Below, piece by piece: positions 16,666 through 25,003 of a stretch of 36,385 nucleotides of DNA (position 1 is its first letter; every line of letters begins with the position of its first letter). The position numbers were made by a program, and so were the translations under genes. The DNA is from an uncultured Prevotellaceae bacterium (GTDB lineage: Bacteria; Bacteroidota; Bacteroidia; Bacteroidales; Bacteroidaceae): assembly GCA_902767775.1 (NCBI GenBank), contig CACXIP010000024.1:95032-131416 (forward strand), in the 5' to 3' direction. The notes under the pieces were generated by a model. That model saw nothing but the letters and a program-made list of their open reading frames with translations, had not been told where the DNA came from and searched no databases.

Positions 16666-17700
16666 ATGAGAAGTCCGGCTGCATTGACAATCTTGCAGGT
16701 GCTGCTGCTGGTGGTGTTGTTCGTGCTCAACCTGTTGCTTGGCACGGTCCACATCCCTATCGGCGAAATATGCGGGATTTTGTTGGGTGGTGGCAGCGGC
16801 AATGATATCTGGCGGAACATTGTGCTTAACTCCCGTGTTCCCCAGGCCCTGACCGCCATGGTGGCAGGTGCCGGACTTGCCGTCAGTGGTCTTCAGATGC
16901 AGACCGTCTTCCGGAATCCTCTTGCCGGACCGTCGGTATTGGGCATATCCAACGGAGCCTCCTTAGGTGTCGCGTTTGTCGTGCTGCTGTCTGGTTCATT
17001 GGGTGGGGTTGCACTCAGCCGTCTGGGATATCTCGGTGATGTGGCCATGTCCATCGCCGCCATCATCGGAGCGCTGGCGGTATTGGGACTCATTGCCTAT
17101 ATATCACAGAAAGTGAAGGGCAATGTCACCTTGCTCATCATCGGTGTGATGATAGGCTATTTGGCCAATGCCATCATCGGTGTATTGAAATTTTTCTCAG
17201 CAGAGGAAGACGTCAAGGCATTTGTCGTTTGGGGACTTGGTTCCTTTGCCCGTGTCTCAGGCGACCAGATGATACTCTTTGTCACCCTGATGGCCATACT
17301 TCTCCCGTTGAGTATGCTGTTGGTCAAGACCATGAACCTGTTGCTCTTGGGCGACGCATATGCCAAGAACCTTGGTCTCAACATCCAGCGGTCGCGTCTG
17401 CTGGTCATCACAAGTTCGGGTGTGCTGGTCGCCATCGTCACCGCCTATTGCGGTCCTATCATGTTTATCGGCCTTGCAGTGCCCCATCTCGCCCGTGCCC
17501 TCTATCGCTCCAGCGACCATCGGATATTGATGCCCGGCACAATGCTTGCAGGAGGCATTCTGGCATTGGTTTGCAATTTGCTTGCCCGTATGCCCGGATT
17601 TGAGGGTGCATTGCCCGTCAATTCCGTCACCGCCCTTGTTGGTGCTCCCGTGATTGCTGCTGTGTTGTTCAGGAAAAACAAAAACGACATTCAGGAATAG
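16666..17700 (+). CDS. FecCD/BtuC-family ABC transporter permease
   Basis: This 344-residue inner-membrane permease has about ten hydrophobic segments and clear family motifs. These are SRVPQALTAMVAGAGLAVSGLQMQ (residues 46-69) and NPLAGPSVLGISNGASLG near residue 85. There are also a cytoplasmic coupling region (LGLNIQRSR) and GPIMFIGLAVPHLARAL near residue 265. With the preceding binding protein it should import a corrinoid. No ATP-binding subunit follows; the next gene is on the other strand and the two 3' ends overlap by 10 bp. The ATPase must be encoded elsewhere or shared. Confidence 0.9.
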   Translation: MRSPAALTILQVLLLVVLFVLNLLLGTVHIPIGEICGILLGGGSGNDIWRNIVLNSRVPQALTAMVAGAGLAVSGLQMQTVFRNPLAGPSVLGISNGASLGVAFVVLLSGSLGGVALSRLGYLGDVAMSIAAIIGALAVLGLIAYISQKVKGNVTLLIIGVMIGYLANAIIGVLKFFSAEEDVKAFVVWGLGSFARVSGDQMILFVTLMAILLPLSMLLVKTMNLLLLGDAYAKNLGLNIQRSRLLVITSSGVLVAIVTAYCGPIMFIGLAVPHLARALYRSSDHRILMPGTMLAGGILALVCNLLARMPGFEGALPVNSVTALVGAPVIAAVLFRKNKNDIQE

Positions 17701-19484
17701 ACTTCCCCATTTTCCCCAATAAGCAAGATGGTGAGTTCGCACTTCTTGGTTACAGCGGCACAGTGCTGACGGCAATGGCTGATGACAACCCTGCAAAAGT
17801 CTTGAATTTTTTCATCGGGTATCATCTTCCACAGCTCCCTTGCCAATGTGAGGTTGGTGATGTCCATTGGACAGTTGGCCTCGGCCAGCATCTGTGAGAT
17901 GAATTCCTTGTCCATCGTTCCAATTCGGCTATGGGTATCCAGTTGACCGGCAGCCAGTTTCACCGCCTTGCCCAGCATAATGCCCAAAGTGACTTTCTCA
18001 ACATCTAAATCTTCTGCCATTTTCAGTGTCTCACCAATATAGTTGCCATATTCCACAAATGCCTGCTGTGGCAGTTCAGGATAGCGTGCTCGCACAAACC
18101 GCTCGCTCTTCGCCCCACTGTTGATGACCACCCTTGGTGCTCCGCTTGCCTTTGCCACCTGCATGCATTTTCTGATTGAATCGATAAACGCATCTTCAGA
18201 GAAAGGCAAGACGATGCCGGATACGCCGATGATGCTGATGCCCCCCTCGATGCCCAACCTCGGATTGAAAGTACGTTGAGCCACCTCCTCACCTTCGGGC
18301 ACAGAGACGACCACCTGTAGTGGTGTGTCAAATACAGCCAAGTTGTCGCGAATCATTTGCCTCGGTCCCTTGTTGATGGCAGGTTCGCCCGGAGGAAAAT
18401 CAAAACCCGGCAGTGTGAAGATGCCCACTCCTACCCCACCTTTGATTTCTATCGCTTGCAAGTCTTCTCTTTGGAGGACGGATACAGCCGCCCTTACCTC
18501 AAGCCCACGGGTCACGTCAGGGTCGTCACTGTCTGGCTTGGTGACATATGCGAATCCATCGCCATATCCTACCGTGACATGGATAGTCTCACCATCAGGT
18601 AGAATAACCGGCACCTCATCAGGTCTCTCCCCACACAGTAAAGCTTTCGCCGCTGCCACTGCCGCTGCCGTGGCGCAGGTGCCCGTTGTCAGTCCGCTGT
18701 GCAGCGGATAGAACTCCGGAAATCGTTTCTCCACTGTGCGCCGCAGTCCGTGCGGTCCATTAACATAGTCGATTGTCACGGTTTTGTCCTTGGGAATCAC
18801 ATTCTCTGGGGGATAAGCGGGACGTTGCACAGCAAAGACCTTTATTCCTGCCGCTTTAGCTGTTTCCACCTTTTGGGAAAAGCCCCCGCTGACGCCGCTC
18901 TCCTTTGTGAGAAGGGCATCTGGATGGAGCAGGTCGATGAGTGCCTCCGTCTCATCCTCCTCATAAAAGACCAAATGATTCTCGGGAAATCCCGCTTCTC
19001 TTGCCATGCGTATGGAAGACTCGCGCCGCAGGATGCGAAACCAGCATTCGTGCCTGCTCCAATAAGGACGGAGCGGAACAATGGTGTTGACACCCGTCAA
19101 TGCCAACAATCGCTTTATCTCCTGCTCTTCCATCAGCCGAATGGCATCCTGATAGTCCTTGCACCAGATGACATCCTTGGAATGAGGAGGATAAATCCTG
19201 TCGAAACGGATGACCGGCAGTTGTAGTTGAAGGGCAAGTTGCAACAGGTTGCAGTGCAGGTTTTCTGCAAAAGGGTGTGCGGCATCGACGATGAGCCGAA
19301 TGTCATGGGCATTGCAGAAAGACAGCATCTCAGACAAGTCCATGCCCCCTTTCAGATGGATGCCGTGTGTGAGGTTCACCTGTTGCTCCTCACTCCGGGT
19401 GGAATAATAATAGCGTGACCCCGCAGCCTCCAAAGCCTCGACAGCCTTGCGTCCCTCTGTCGTCCCTCCGAAAACGAGAATCAT
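17691..19484 (-). CDS. Bifunctional cobalt-precorrin-6A reductase / cobalt-precorrin-5B C1-methyltransferase (CbiJ-CbiD)
   Basis: This 597-residue fusion carries out two consecutive steps of anaerobic corrin synthesis. Residues 1 to about 250 are a CbiJ/CobK reductase: an N-terminal nucleotide-binding start (ILVFGGTTEGRK), then VDAAHPFA near residue 67, ALTGVNTI near 128, and TKESGVSGGFSQKVETAK near 193. Residues about 259-597 are CbiD, with HSGLTTGTCATAAA near 262, GVGVGIFTLPGFDFPPGEPA in the middle, and IGVSGIVLPFSEDAF followed by NSGAKSERF. CbiD marks the anaerobic (early cobalt insertion) route. Translation starts 2 bp after the CbiG-CobM stop, so it is the last gene of the operon. Its 3' end overlaps that of the permease gene. 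Confidence 0.93.
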   Translation of the reverse strand: MILVFGGTTEGRKAVEALEAAGSRYYYSTRSEEQQVNLTHGIHLKGGMDLSEMLSFCNAHDIRLIVDAAHPFAENLHCNLLQLALQLQLPVIRFDRIYPPHSKDVIWCKDYQDAIRLMEEQEIKRLLALTGVNTIVPLRPYWSRHECWFRILRRESSIRMAREAGFPENHLVFYEEDETEALIDLLHPDALLTKESGVSGGFSQKVETAKAAGIKVFAVQRPAYPPENVIPKDKTVTIDYVNGPHGLRRTVEKRFPEFYPLHSGLTTGTCATAAAVAAAKALLCGERPDEVPVILPDGETIHVTVGYGDGFAYVTKPDSDDPDVTRGLEVRAAVSVLQREDLQAIEIKGGVGVGIFTLPGFDFPPGEPAINKGPRQMIRDNLAVFDTPLQVVVSVPEGEEVAQRTFNPRLGIEGGISIIGVSGIVLPFSEDAFIDSIRKCMQVAKASGAPRVVINSGAKSERFVRARYPELPQQAFVEYGNYIGETLKMAEDLDVEKVTLGIMLGKAVKLAAGQLDTHSRIGTMDKEFISQMLAEANCPMDITNLTLARELWKMIPDEKIQDFCRVVISHCRQHCAAVTKKCELTILLIGENGEVYS

Positions 19485-19486
19485 AC

Positions 19487-21259
19487 CTACTCCCCCTTTC
19501 TGTACAAGTGTGTGAAATGCTTGTTGTAGAGTTCGGACAGTCCCTTGCGGTTGTCGATGGATTCTCCCACGACAAGCATGGTGGTCAGTGTGAGATGATT
19601 GTCATGAACGATTTTGGCGAGGTCTTTCAGTACGCCACGATAGATTTTTTGGTCAGGCCAAGTCAGATGATAGCAAGCAGCCACAGGCGTATCCTCGGGA
19701 TATTCCTGCAACAACTCTCGCTGCACATCATCTACGATGGCGGCACTGAGGAAGATGCACATCGTGCTTTGGCTTCTCGCCAGCAGATGGAGTTGCTCCT
19801 TCTCGGGCATGGGTGTACGCCCCTCTCCACGGGTGAGGATAATGGTCTGTGTACGCTCCGGGATGGTGAACTGGCTTCTCAGTTCTGCTGCAGCTGCGAG
19901 GAATGAGGATATGCCCGGCGTGATGTGATAGCTCATGCCGTTGGCATCGAAGAAAGCCATCTGCTCCTGAATGGCACCGAAAATGCAGGGGTCGCCCGTA
20001 TGCAGACGGACGATGAAATGTCCCTTGTCATAATGCTCCTTCATCAACTGGCACTGCTCTTCAAGATTCATGCCTGCTGACGAGCGAACCACTGCTCCTG
20101 GCTTATGGCAGTCGGTCAGTGCCTTGGGCACGAGTGAACCGGCATATAGAATGAGGTCAGCCTTTTCAAGCAGCTTACGTCCTCTGACACTGACCAAATC
20201 GGGGTCACCAGGTCCTGCACCCACAATCTCCACATGTCCTTCCTTAGTCCGCAGATACTTCCTATCAATGGCGAGGGCAGCAGTCCAATTCTTGCCTTTC
20301 ACCTTCTCCACAATCAGTTTGCCGTGATTGGAACCCAATATGGCAGCCGCCTCACAGACACTGGGTGTGCCAACATGCTTGGCTACCGTCTTGCTGGGAT
20401 TGGGCACTTCCACAGCAGCCAGTTCTTCTGCCGAATAAAACACCACCTCCTCTTCGTACTCGTCTCTAAGCACATTCACGAATGGTTCATCTGCCTTGAC
20501 ATCGATGGTGCAGTAACAATGGGCACAGGGCAGCACCCCCTTCTTGGAGAACGCCAAGTCAATCTCATCGTAGATATAATCATAATCATCAGGATGATGT
20601 GCCAGTCCGAAACCTATTGTGCCGACCATCGGTACGAAATGCAGTTCAAGCATACCTTTTGGTGCAAAGCGTTTGAAAGGAGTCACCATGATCAGCAACT
20701 TGTATTTCCTTGGGTCAGCCTCACTGATGCTATTGATCATGGTGACATGGTCGGGAAGTGTTTTTTCCAAATAGTCGGTACCTTCATCACGCACGTCCAT
20801 CAGCAATGCCGTTGGCGCCTTGTTGACAAAGGCAAAGATACAGTCATTCATCTCGTCCTCGCTGGCTATCTGCCAGCCAAACCGCTGTTCAAAGGTGTCG
20901 AGTGCCCACAGACCGGCATTGTCGCTTTGGGTGGTGATGACAGGATTTGCCCCAAGCACCCCTGCGACAGTCTGTGTCAGTTCGTTGGCACCGCCGACAT
21001 GCCCTGACAACACTGAGATGGCATTCAGTCCGAAGGTGTCGACACACACCACTGCCGGATCATCGTGCTTGTCCCTGATATAAGGAGATATGGTGCGCAC
21101 GCAGATGCCCATGGCTCCGATGAAGATGAAAGCATCGAAATCCTTCCATCTCTTTCCTACTTCGCTGCGGTTGATGACTGTTGCATTCAACTGGCTCTTT
21201 AAAACACAGGAAACGTCTTTTCCTGCCTCGCTGATTTGTATGATGGCTATTTTACGCAT
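19487..21259 (-). CDS. Bifunctional cobalt-precorrin-5A hydrolase / cobalt-precorrin-4 C11-methyltransferase (CbiG-CobM)
   Basis: This 590-residue fusion handles C11 methylation and then opening of the ring lactone with loss of the C2 fragment. Residues 1 to about 338 are CbiG: FIFIGAMGICVRTISPYIRDK near 45, VDTFGLNAISVLSGHVGGAN near 73, and the C-terminal CbiG segment with TPSVCEAAAIL near 298. Residues about 341-590 are the CobM/CbiF SAM-dependent methyltransferase: VEIVGAGPGDPDLVSVRG near 343, LILYAGSLV, VRLHTGDPCIFGAI, and a YHITPGISSF substrate-site loop. The domain order is opposite to the reaction order. It overlaps the upstream cbiET gene by 13 bp, which suggests coupled translation and balanced amounts. 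Confidence 0.93.
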   Translation of the reverse strand: MRKIAIIQISEAGKDVSCVLKSQLNATVINRSEVGKRWKDFDAFIFIGAMGICVRTISPYIRDKHDDPAVVCVDTFGLNAISVLSGHVGGANELTQTVAGVLGANPVITTQSDNAGLWALDTFEQRFGWQIASEDEMNDCIFAFVNKAPTALLMDVRDEGTDYLEKTLPDHVTMINSISEADPRKYKLLIMVTPFKRFAPKGMLELHFVPMVGTIGFGLAHHPDDYDYIYDEIDLAFSKKGVLPCAHCYCTIDVKADEPFVNVLRDEYEEEVVFYSAEELAAVEVPNPSKTVAKHVGTPSVCEAAAILGSNHGKLIVEKVKGKNWTAALAIDRKYLRTKEGHVEIVGAGPGDPDLVSVRGRKLLEKADLILYAGSLVPKALTDCHKPGAVVRSSAGMNLEEQCQLMKEHYDKGHFIVRLHTGDPCIFGAIQEQMAFFDANGMSYHITPGISSFLAAAAELRSQFTIPERTQTIILTRGEGRTPMPEKEQLHLLARSQSTMCIFLSAAIVDDVQRELLQEYPEDTPVAACYHLTWPDQKIYRGVLKDLAKIVHDNHLTLTTMLVVGESIDNRKGLSELYNKHFTHLYRKGE

Positions 21260-22464
21260 TTCAATATCTCTATGGGGTTATAGTCATTGAGCTGAATATA
21301 TGTGGGAATCTCCTCTGTCAGGCCCAGTTCCTCACATGCTTCGTGGAACAAGTCCTTGCTGCTTCGTCTGTCTGTCATCTGCTGTACAACAGGAGAGGTG
21401 ACGCTGTTGGTGACAATGCATCCCCCAGGTTGCAACACCTCAAGCACCTTGGCAATGATGTCCTTCAGTTTGCCGCCATGGCCGCCGATGAACACAGCAT
21501 CGGGACGAGGCAGGTCGTTGGTGTTGGTTTGCAGGAAATCCCCCATATGCACATCTATTCCTGGTGTGCCGAAACGACGGCAGTTGTGGCTTATCAGTTC
21601 TTCACAATTCTGACGTATCTCGAATGCCACCACTTGCAGATGGGGGAACAGCAGCCGTGCCTCGATGGACACGCTGCCCGTGCAGAAACCGATGTCCCAC
21701 AACACACGTCTGCCCGACAGGTCGAGTGCCTGCAGTGTGAGCAGGCGGATGGGCATCTTGGTAATCATTTTCTCCCGTCCGTCAAGCAGTTCAAACTGAT
21801 GGTCAGGGATGCCAAATGGTTTGGGTGACAATGGTCTTGAGGCGGAGAGTATCAGACAGTTGGGCTGTTCGAATTCCGTTTTTGCAGCTTCTGCGAGTGA
21901 TACGACCGTCACCCTTTCGCGCGTTGGGTTGCCCAAATGTTCTCCCACACTCATAGCATAACCATCATATCCATACTCCATCATCCGCTGTGCGATGGCA
22001 GAAGGTGTATGCACCTTGTCGGTGAGCACCCCTATTTTGGTTGCGCGCTCTATCAATGCTCTGTCAAATTCATGCCATGGCCGTCCTGTCAGCGACACGA
22101 TTCTCATGTCGTGATATGGCATCACCAACCGATGTGCCAGCGTCTGCAGGGAGTTGAACGATGGGAAGAGTGTGATGTCGGCATCAGGCACTTCTTTTCT
22201 GATGGTGTTGGCAAAACCATAAAACAGCGGGTCGCCTGAGGCAAACACGATGATATCGGAATTGGTCTTCGCAAATTGCTCAAAGACCGCCTTGAGGGGA
22301 ACGGTGATGTCTATCCATGCGGCGTCCGCAGGCAGTATATCGCCGACAATGTCATGATGCCGTTTTCCACCAGCAAAGACCTTTCCTCCGCTGATGACCT
22401 TCATGACCTCAGGTGGGAAGAACGGCCGAGGGTCGTCGGATATTCCTATGACAGTGAATCTCAT
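21247..22464 (-). CDS. cobL: Precorrin-6Y/cobalt-precorrin-7 C5,15-methyltransferase, decarboxylating (CbiE-CbiT, CobL)
   Basis: This 405-residue protein joins CbiE (C5 methyltransferase, residues 1 to about 215) and CbiT (C15 methylation and C12 side-chain decarboxylation, about 225-405). The CbiE part shows VIGISDDPRPFFPPEV, VFAGGKRHHDIV, and VFASGDPLFYGFA with the class III methyltransferase loop. The CbiT part is a Rossmann methyltransferase with WDIGFCTGSVSIEAR near residue 257 as SAM-binding motif I and AVFIGGHGGKLKDII further on. The fusion is the same as CobL of the aerobic route. Its start overlaps the stop of cobJ-cbiC as ATGA, and its end overlaps the next gene by 13 bp. Confidence 0.94.
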   Translation of the reverse strand: MRFTVIGISDDPRPFFPPEVMKVISGGKVFAGGKRHHDIVGDILPADAAWIDITVPLKAVFEQFAKTNSDIIVFASGDPLFYGFANTIRKEVPDADITLFPSFNSLQTLAHRLVMPYHDMRIVSLTGRPWHEFDRALIERATKIGVLTDKVHTPSAIAQRMMEYGYDGYAMSVGEHLGNPTRERVTVVSLAEAAKTEFEQPNCLILSASRPLSPKPFGIPDHQFELLDGREKMITKMPIRLLTLQALDLSGRRVLWDIGFCTGSVSIEARLLFPHLQVVAFEIRQNCEELISHNCRRFGTPGIDVHMGDFLQTNTNDLPRPDAVFIGGHGGKLKDIIAKVLEVLQPGGCIVTNSVTSPVVQQMTDRRSSKDLFHEACEELGLTEEIPTYIQLNDYNPIEILKCVK

Positions 22465-23858
22465 AAATCCCTCCCTGGTTTGAGTTGTTCGGCATCATCA
22501 AAGGTCAATATGGCATTGCACAGCGTTGCCGCCAGATTGCTGCCACCCTTTCTTCCCTCAACGACGATTTTGGGTATATCCTTGAATGGTTTGACCATGT
22601 GTTTCGACTCTCTCACATGGACGAAGCCAACAGGAGCGGCGATGATGCCGGCAGGATGTGCCTTGCCCTTGCGTATCAGTGAGCACAGTTCCATCAGTGC
22701 CGTCGGAGCGTTGCCGAAAGCGAAGAGTGCATCTGGATGCTCCTCCACAGCCAGTCGGATGCCTGCTTGCGTTCTTGTGATACCCTGTGCAGATGCCATC
22801 TCTGCCACACGGGGGTCGCCAAGATAGCATTTTGCCTCCATGCCAAGCCTTGACAAGGCACCTTTTCGGATTCCGCTCACCACCATCGTCACGTCTGTTA
22901 TAATGGTCTTGAGTTCACCACTGGCTACTTTTCCATACAATGATTCCACGGCATGCTCATCGGTATGCAGGATTCGCTCCATCTCAAAGTCGGCGGTGGT
23001 GTGGATGGCATGGAGCAATGCCCATTTATGTCCCAGAGGCCAGTCCTGATGCCTCAGTTCACCGGCTATGGTACTGAAGGAGTCCATCATGATTTGCTGC
23101 CCCGGCTTCACATCGCTCTTCTCCTGAGCGTAATACCCGCGGGGGGTGATGATTTTGCCATCTGCCACATACGACTGAGAGTTGCCGATGAGTACCACGG
23201 TAAACATGTCTATATCCTCGGGGTCGAAATCACCCAGCGTGGTTATCTTCACCTCCTGTTCATCACGGCCTGCCTGACGCACATATCCTACGGGGGTTTC
23301 CGGTGAGCGCCATTTCAGGAACAGTTCCTGCAAGCGGTAGATTTGCCAATAGCGGCCATGTGACTTGGGATTGTAGATGGCGGTGACAAAGTCGCCTGTG
23401 ATGGCAGCCTTGATTCTCTTCTCTATCACTTCCCATGGTGTCAGCAGGTCGCTCAATGAGATGGCACAGAAGTCATGACCTATGGGGGCTCCCAACAATG
23501 AGGCGGCTTTCTGGAATGCTGAGATACCTGGGAGCGATTCTATCTCCACGTCAGTTCCCCGTTCTCTTCTCATCTCATAGATGAGTGGTGTCATCCCGTA
23601 AATGCCCGCATCACCAGAGGAAATGACCACTACGGTCTTTCCTTGCTCTGCCAATTGAAAAGCCTGCTCCGCACGTTGCCGCTCTTTTTTCATGCCGGTG
23701 TCAACACAGATGCAGCCATCACGCAAAAGCGGTTGGATAAACTGGAAATAATATTGGTATCCCACTACGGCATCTGCATGTCGGAGGGCTTCTTCCACGG
23801 AGGGTGTGATGTCTTCACGACTGCCTGGTCCGATGCCTGCTATGATGATTTTTTTCAT
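22461..23858 (-). CDS. Bifunctional precorrin-3B C17-methyltransferase / precorrin-8X methylmutase (CobJ-CbiC)
   Basis: This 465-residue fusion catalyses ring contraction with C17 methylation and the much later C11-to-C12 methyl shift. Residues 1 to about 245 are CobJ/CbiH: IIIAGIGPGSREDITP at the start, VVISSGDAGIYGMTPLIYE near 77, and ESLPGISAFQKAASLLGAP near 107. Residues about 255-465 are the methylmutase CbiC/CobH: LLHAIHTTADFE near 281-292 with the candidate catalytic His286, ITDVTMVVSGIRK, FGNAPTAL and APVGFVHVRESKH. It follows a 212-bp repeat-filled gap after cbiB and is the first of four tightly packed bifunctional genes. No clear promoter was found in the gap, so it is probably transcribed from upstream. 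Confidence 0.93.
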   Translation of the reverse strand: MKKIIIAGIGPGSREDITPSVEEALRHADAVVGYQYYFQFIQPLLRDGCICVDTGMKKERQRAEQAFQLAEQGKTVVVISSGDAGIYGMTPLIYEMRRERGTDVEIESLPGISAFQKAASLLGAPIGHDFCAISLSDLLTPWEVIEKRIKAAITGDFVTAIYNPKSHGRYWQIYRLQELFLKWRSPETPVGYVRQAGRDEQEVKITTLGDFDPEDIDMFTVVLIGNSQSYVADGKIITPRGYYAQEKSDVKPGQQIMMDSFSTIAGELRHQDWPLGHKWALLHAIHTTADFEMERILHTDEHAVESLYGKVASGELKTIITDVTMVVSGIRKGALSRLGMEAKCYLGDPRVAEMASAQGITRTQAGIRLAVEEHPDALFAFGNAPTALMELCSLIRKGKAHPAGIIAAPVGFVHVRESKHMVKPFKDIPKIVVEGRKGGSNLAATLCNAILTFDDAEQLKPGRDL

Positions 23859-23885
23859 TGTTTTTTTATTTAGGAGGTTTTCTTT

Positions 23886-24085
23886 TAGGAGTCTAGGAGT
23901 TTAGGAGTCTAGGAGTTTAGACGTTAGAGTTTTTATTGGGGAGGTATATTGTTTGGGAGTTTGGGAGTTTAGGAGTTTAGGAGTTTAGGAGTTTAGACAT
24001 TAGCCCGATTGATTGGAGGGGCTATGTTTTTATCTTGGGAGTTGGGGAATTTAGACATTAGAGTTTTCTATTAGGGAGTTTGGGA
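23886..24085. repeat. 10-bp periodic tandem repeats inside the cobalamin cluster
   Basis: Arrays of the 10-mer GGAGTTTAGG and close variants (GGAGTCTAGG, GGAGTTTGGG) occur at 23886-23922 and 23953-24000. Scattered partial units lie at 24036-24060 and 24072-24085. A longer higher-order unit is also visible because TTTAGACATTAG or TTTAGACGTTAG ends each array. The array fills the whole 212-bp gap between cbiB and cobJ-cbiC and extends into the 3' end of cbiB. The gap contains no other gene. Confidence 0.9.
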
Positions 24086-25003
24086 GCAAAGATATAAGAC
24101 CAAGGTGGTCAGAGCCACCATCATCACCTCAGCCAGGCGGTTGATGCGCACCGCTGTTTTCATGTCGGCAGTGGTGAGCAGGCGCTCATTGTCTCCGATA
24201 TAAGGTTTGTCGAATTGTTCTCCAAAATAGTAATGTGGTCCGCCGAAGCGGCAGTTGAGTATGCCTGCCAATGCTGCCTCGGGATACCCGCTGTTGGGAC
24301 TGGCATGGTTGCGCCCATATTGGGCGACAAACTTCAGAAGCGGCAATCTACCTGAAGCCACGACCATCAGCAGTGCGGTAAGGCGTGCAGGGATGTAGTT
24401 GGCGATATCATCGATGTGTGCTGCCCAGCACCCAAAGTCTTTGTATCGCTCCGTACGGTAGCCTATCATAGAGTCGAGCGTATTGACCATTTTGTATGCC
24501 AGCATTCCCGGAGTGCCTCCGATGGCCAACCAGAAAAGCGGGGCCACCACCCCATCGCTCAGGTTCTCGGCAAGGGTCTCAAGGGCTGCTGTCCGCACCT
24601 CCTGTGCCGACAATGCCGAGGTATCGCGGCCTACGATTCGCGCCACCTGTGCCCTGCCTTCCTCCAATGAGCGGTCGAGAGCGACAAACACGTCACGCAC
24701 CTCACGGATGAGTGTGGTGCCAGCCAGACAATAGAACACGGCGATGATGTCGAAAGCAACGCCCAGATATACGTTTGCAAGAAAAAGGAAATGACGGATT
24801 ACCCATCCTGCCAGCACAATGAAGAAAATAAGCGTGACGGCCAAGCAGGCACCTTTTATTTTCCGATGTTGTCCCTTGTTGAGATGCCGTTCGCCAAAGG
24901 CAATCATCCTGCCAAACCACACCACGGGATGGGGCAACCGCGAGGGATCGCCCAAAATGAGGTCAAGCAGCCAACCGGCAAGGAGCGACAGGGGATTAGT
25001 CAT
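24071..25003 (-). CDS. cbiB: Adenosylcobinamide-phosphate synthase (CbiB/CobD)
   Basis: This 310-residue membrane protein joins aminopropanol (or its phosphate) to adenosylcobyric acid. It shows the family start AGWLLDLILGDPSRLPHPVVWFG (residues 9-31) and FYCLAGTTLIREVRDV near 90. It also has the conserved core RDTSALSAQEVRTAALETLAENLSDGVVAPLFW near 125-157 and YKMVNTLDSMIGYRTERY near 170. Several membrane segments are present. The final codons (SQTP and stop) are supplied by the 10-bp repeat array, so the C-terminus may have been replaced. It overlaps cbiP by 8 bp. Confidence 0.94.
   Translation of the reverse strand: MTNPLSLLAGWLLDLILGDPSRLPHPVVWFGRMIAFGERHLNKGQHRKIKGACLAVTLIFFIVLAGWVIRHFLFLANVYLGVAFDIIAVFYCLAGTTLIREVRDVFVALDRSLEEGRAQVARIVGRDTSALSAQEVRTAALETLAENLSDGVVAPLFWLAIGGTPGMLAYKMVNTLDSMIGYRTERYKDFGCWAAHIDDIANYIPARLTALLMVVASGRLPLLKFVAQYGRNHASPNSGYPEAALAGILNCRFGGPHYYFGEQFDKPYIGDNERLLTTADMKTAVRINRLAEVMMVALTTLVLYLCSQTP

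Noticed and set aside
24087-24094. TATCTTTG on the minus strand as a promoter for cobJ-cbiC
   Set aside because: It lies in the cbiB coding end, has no TTTG element at the right distance and is over 200 bp from the gene.
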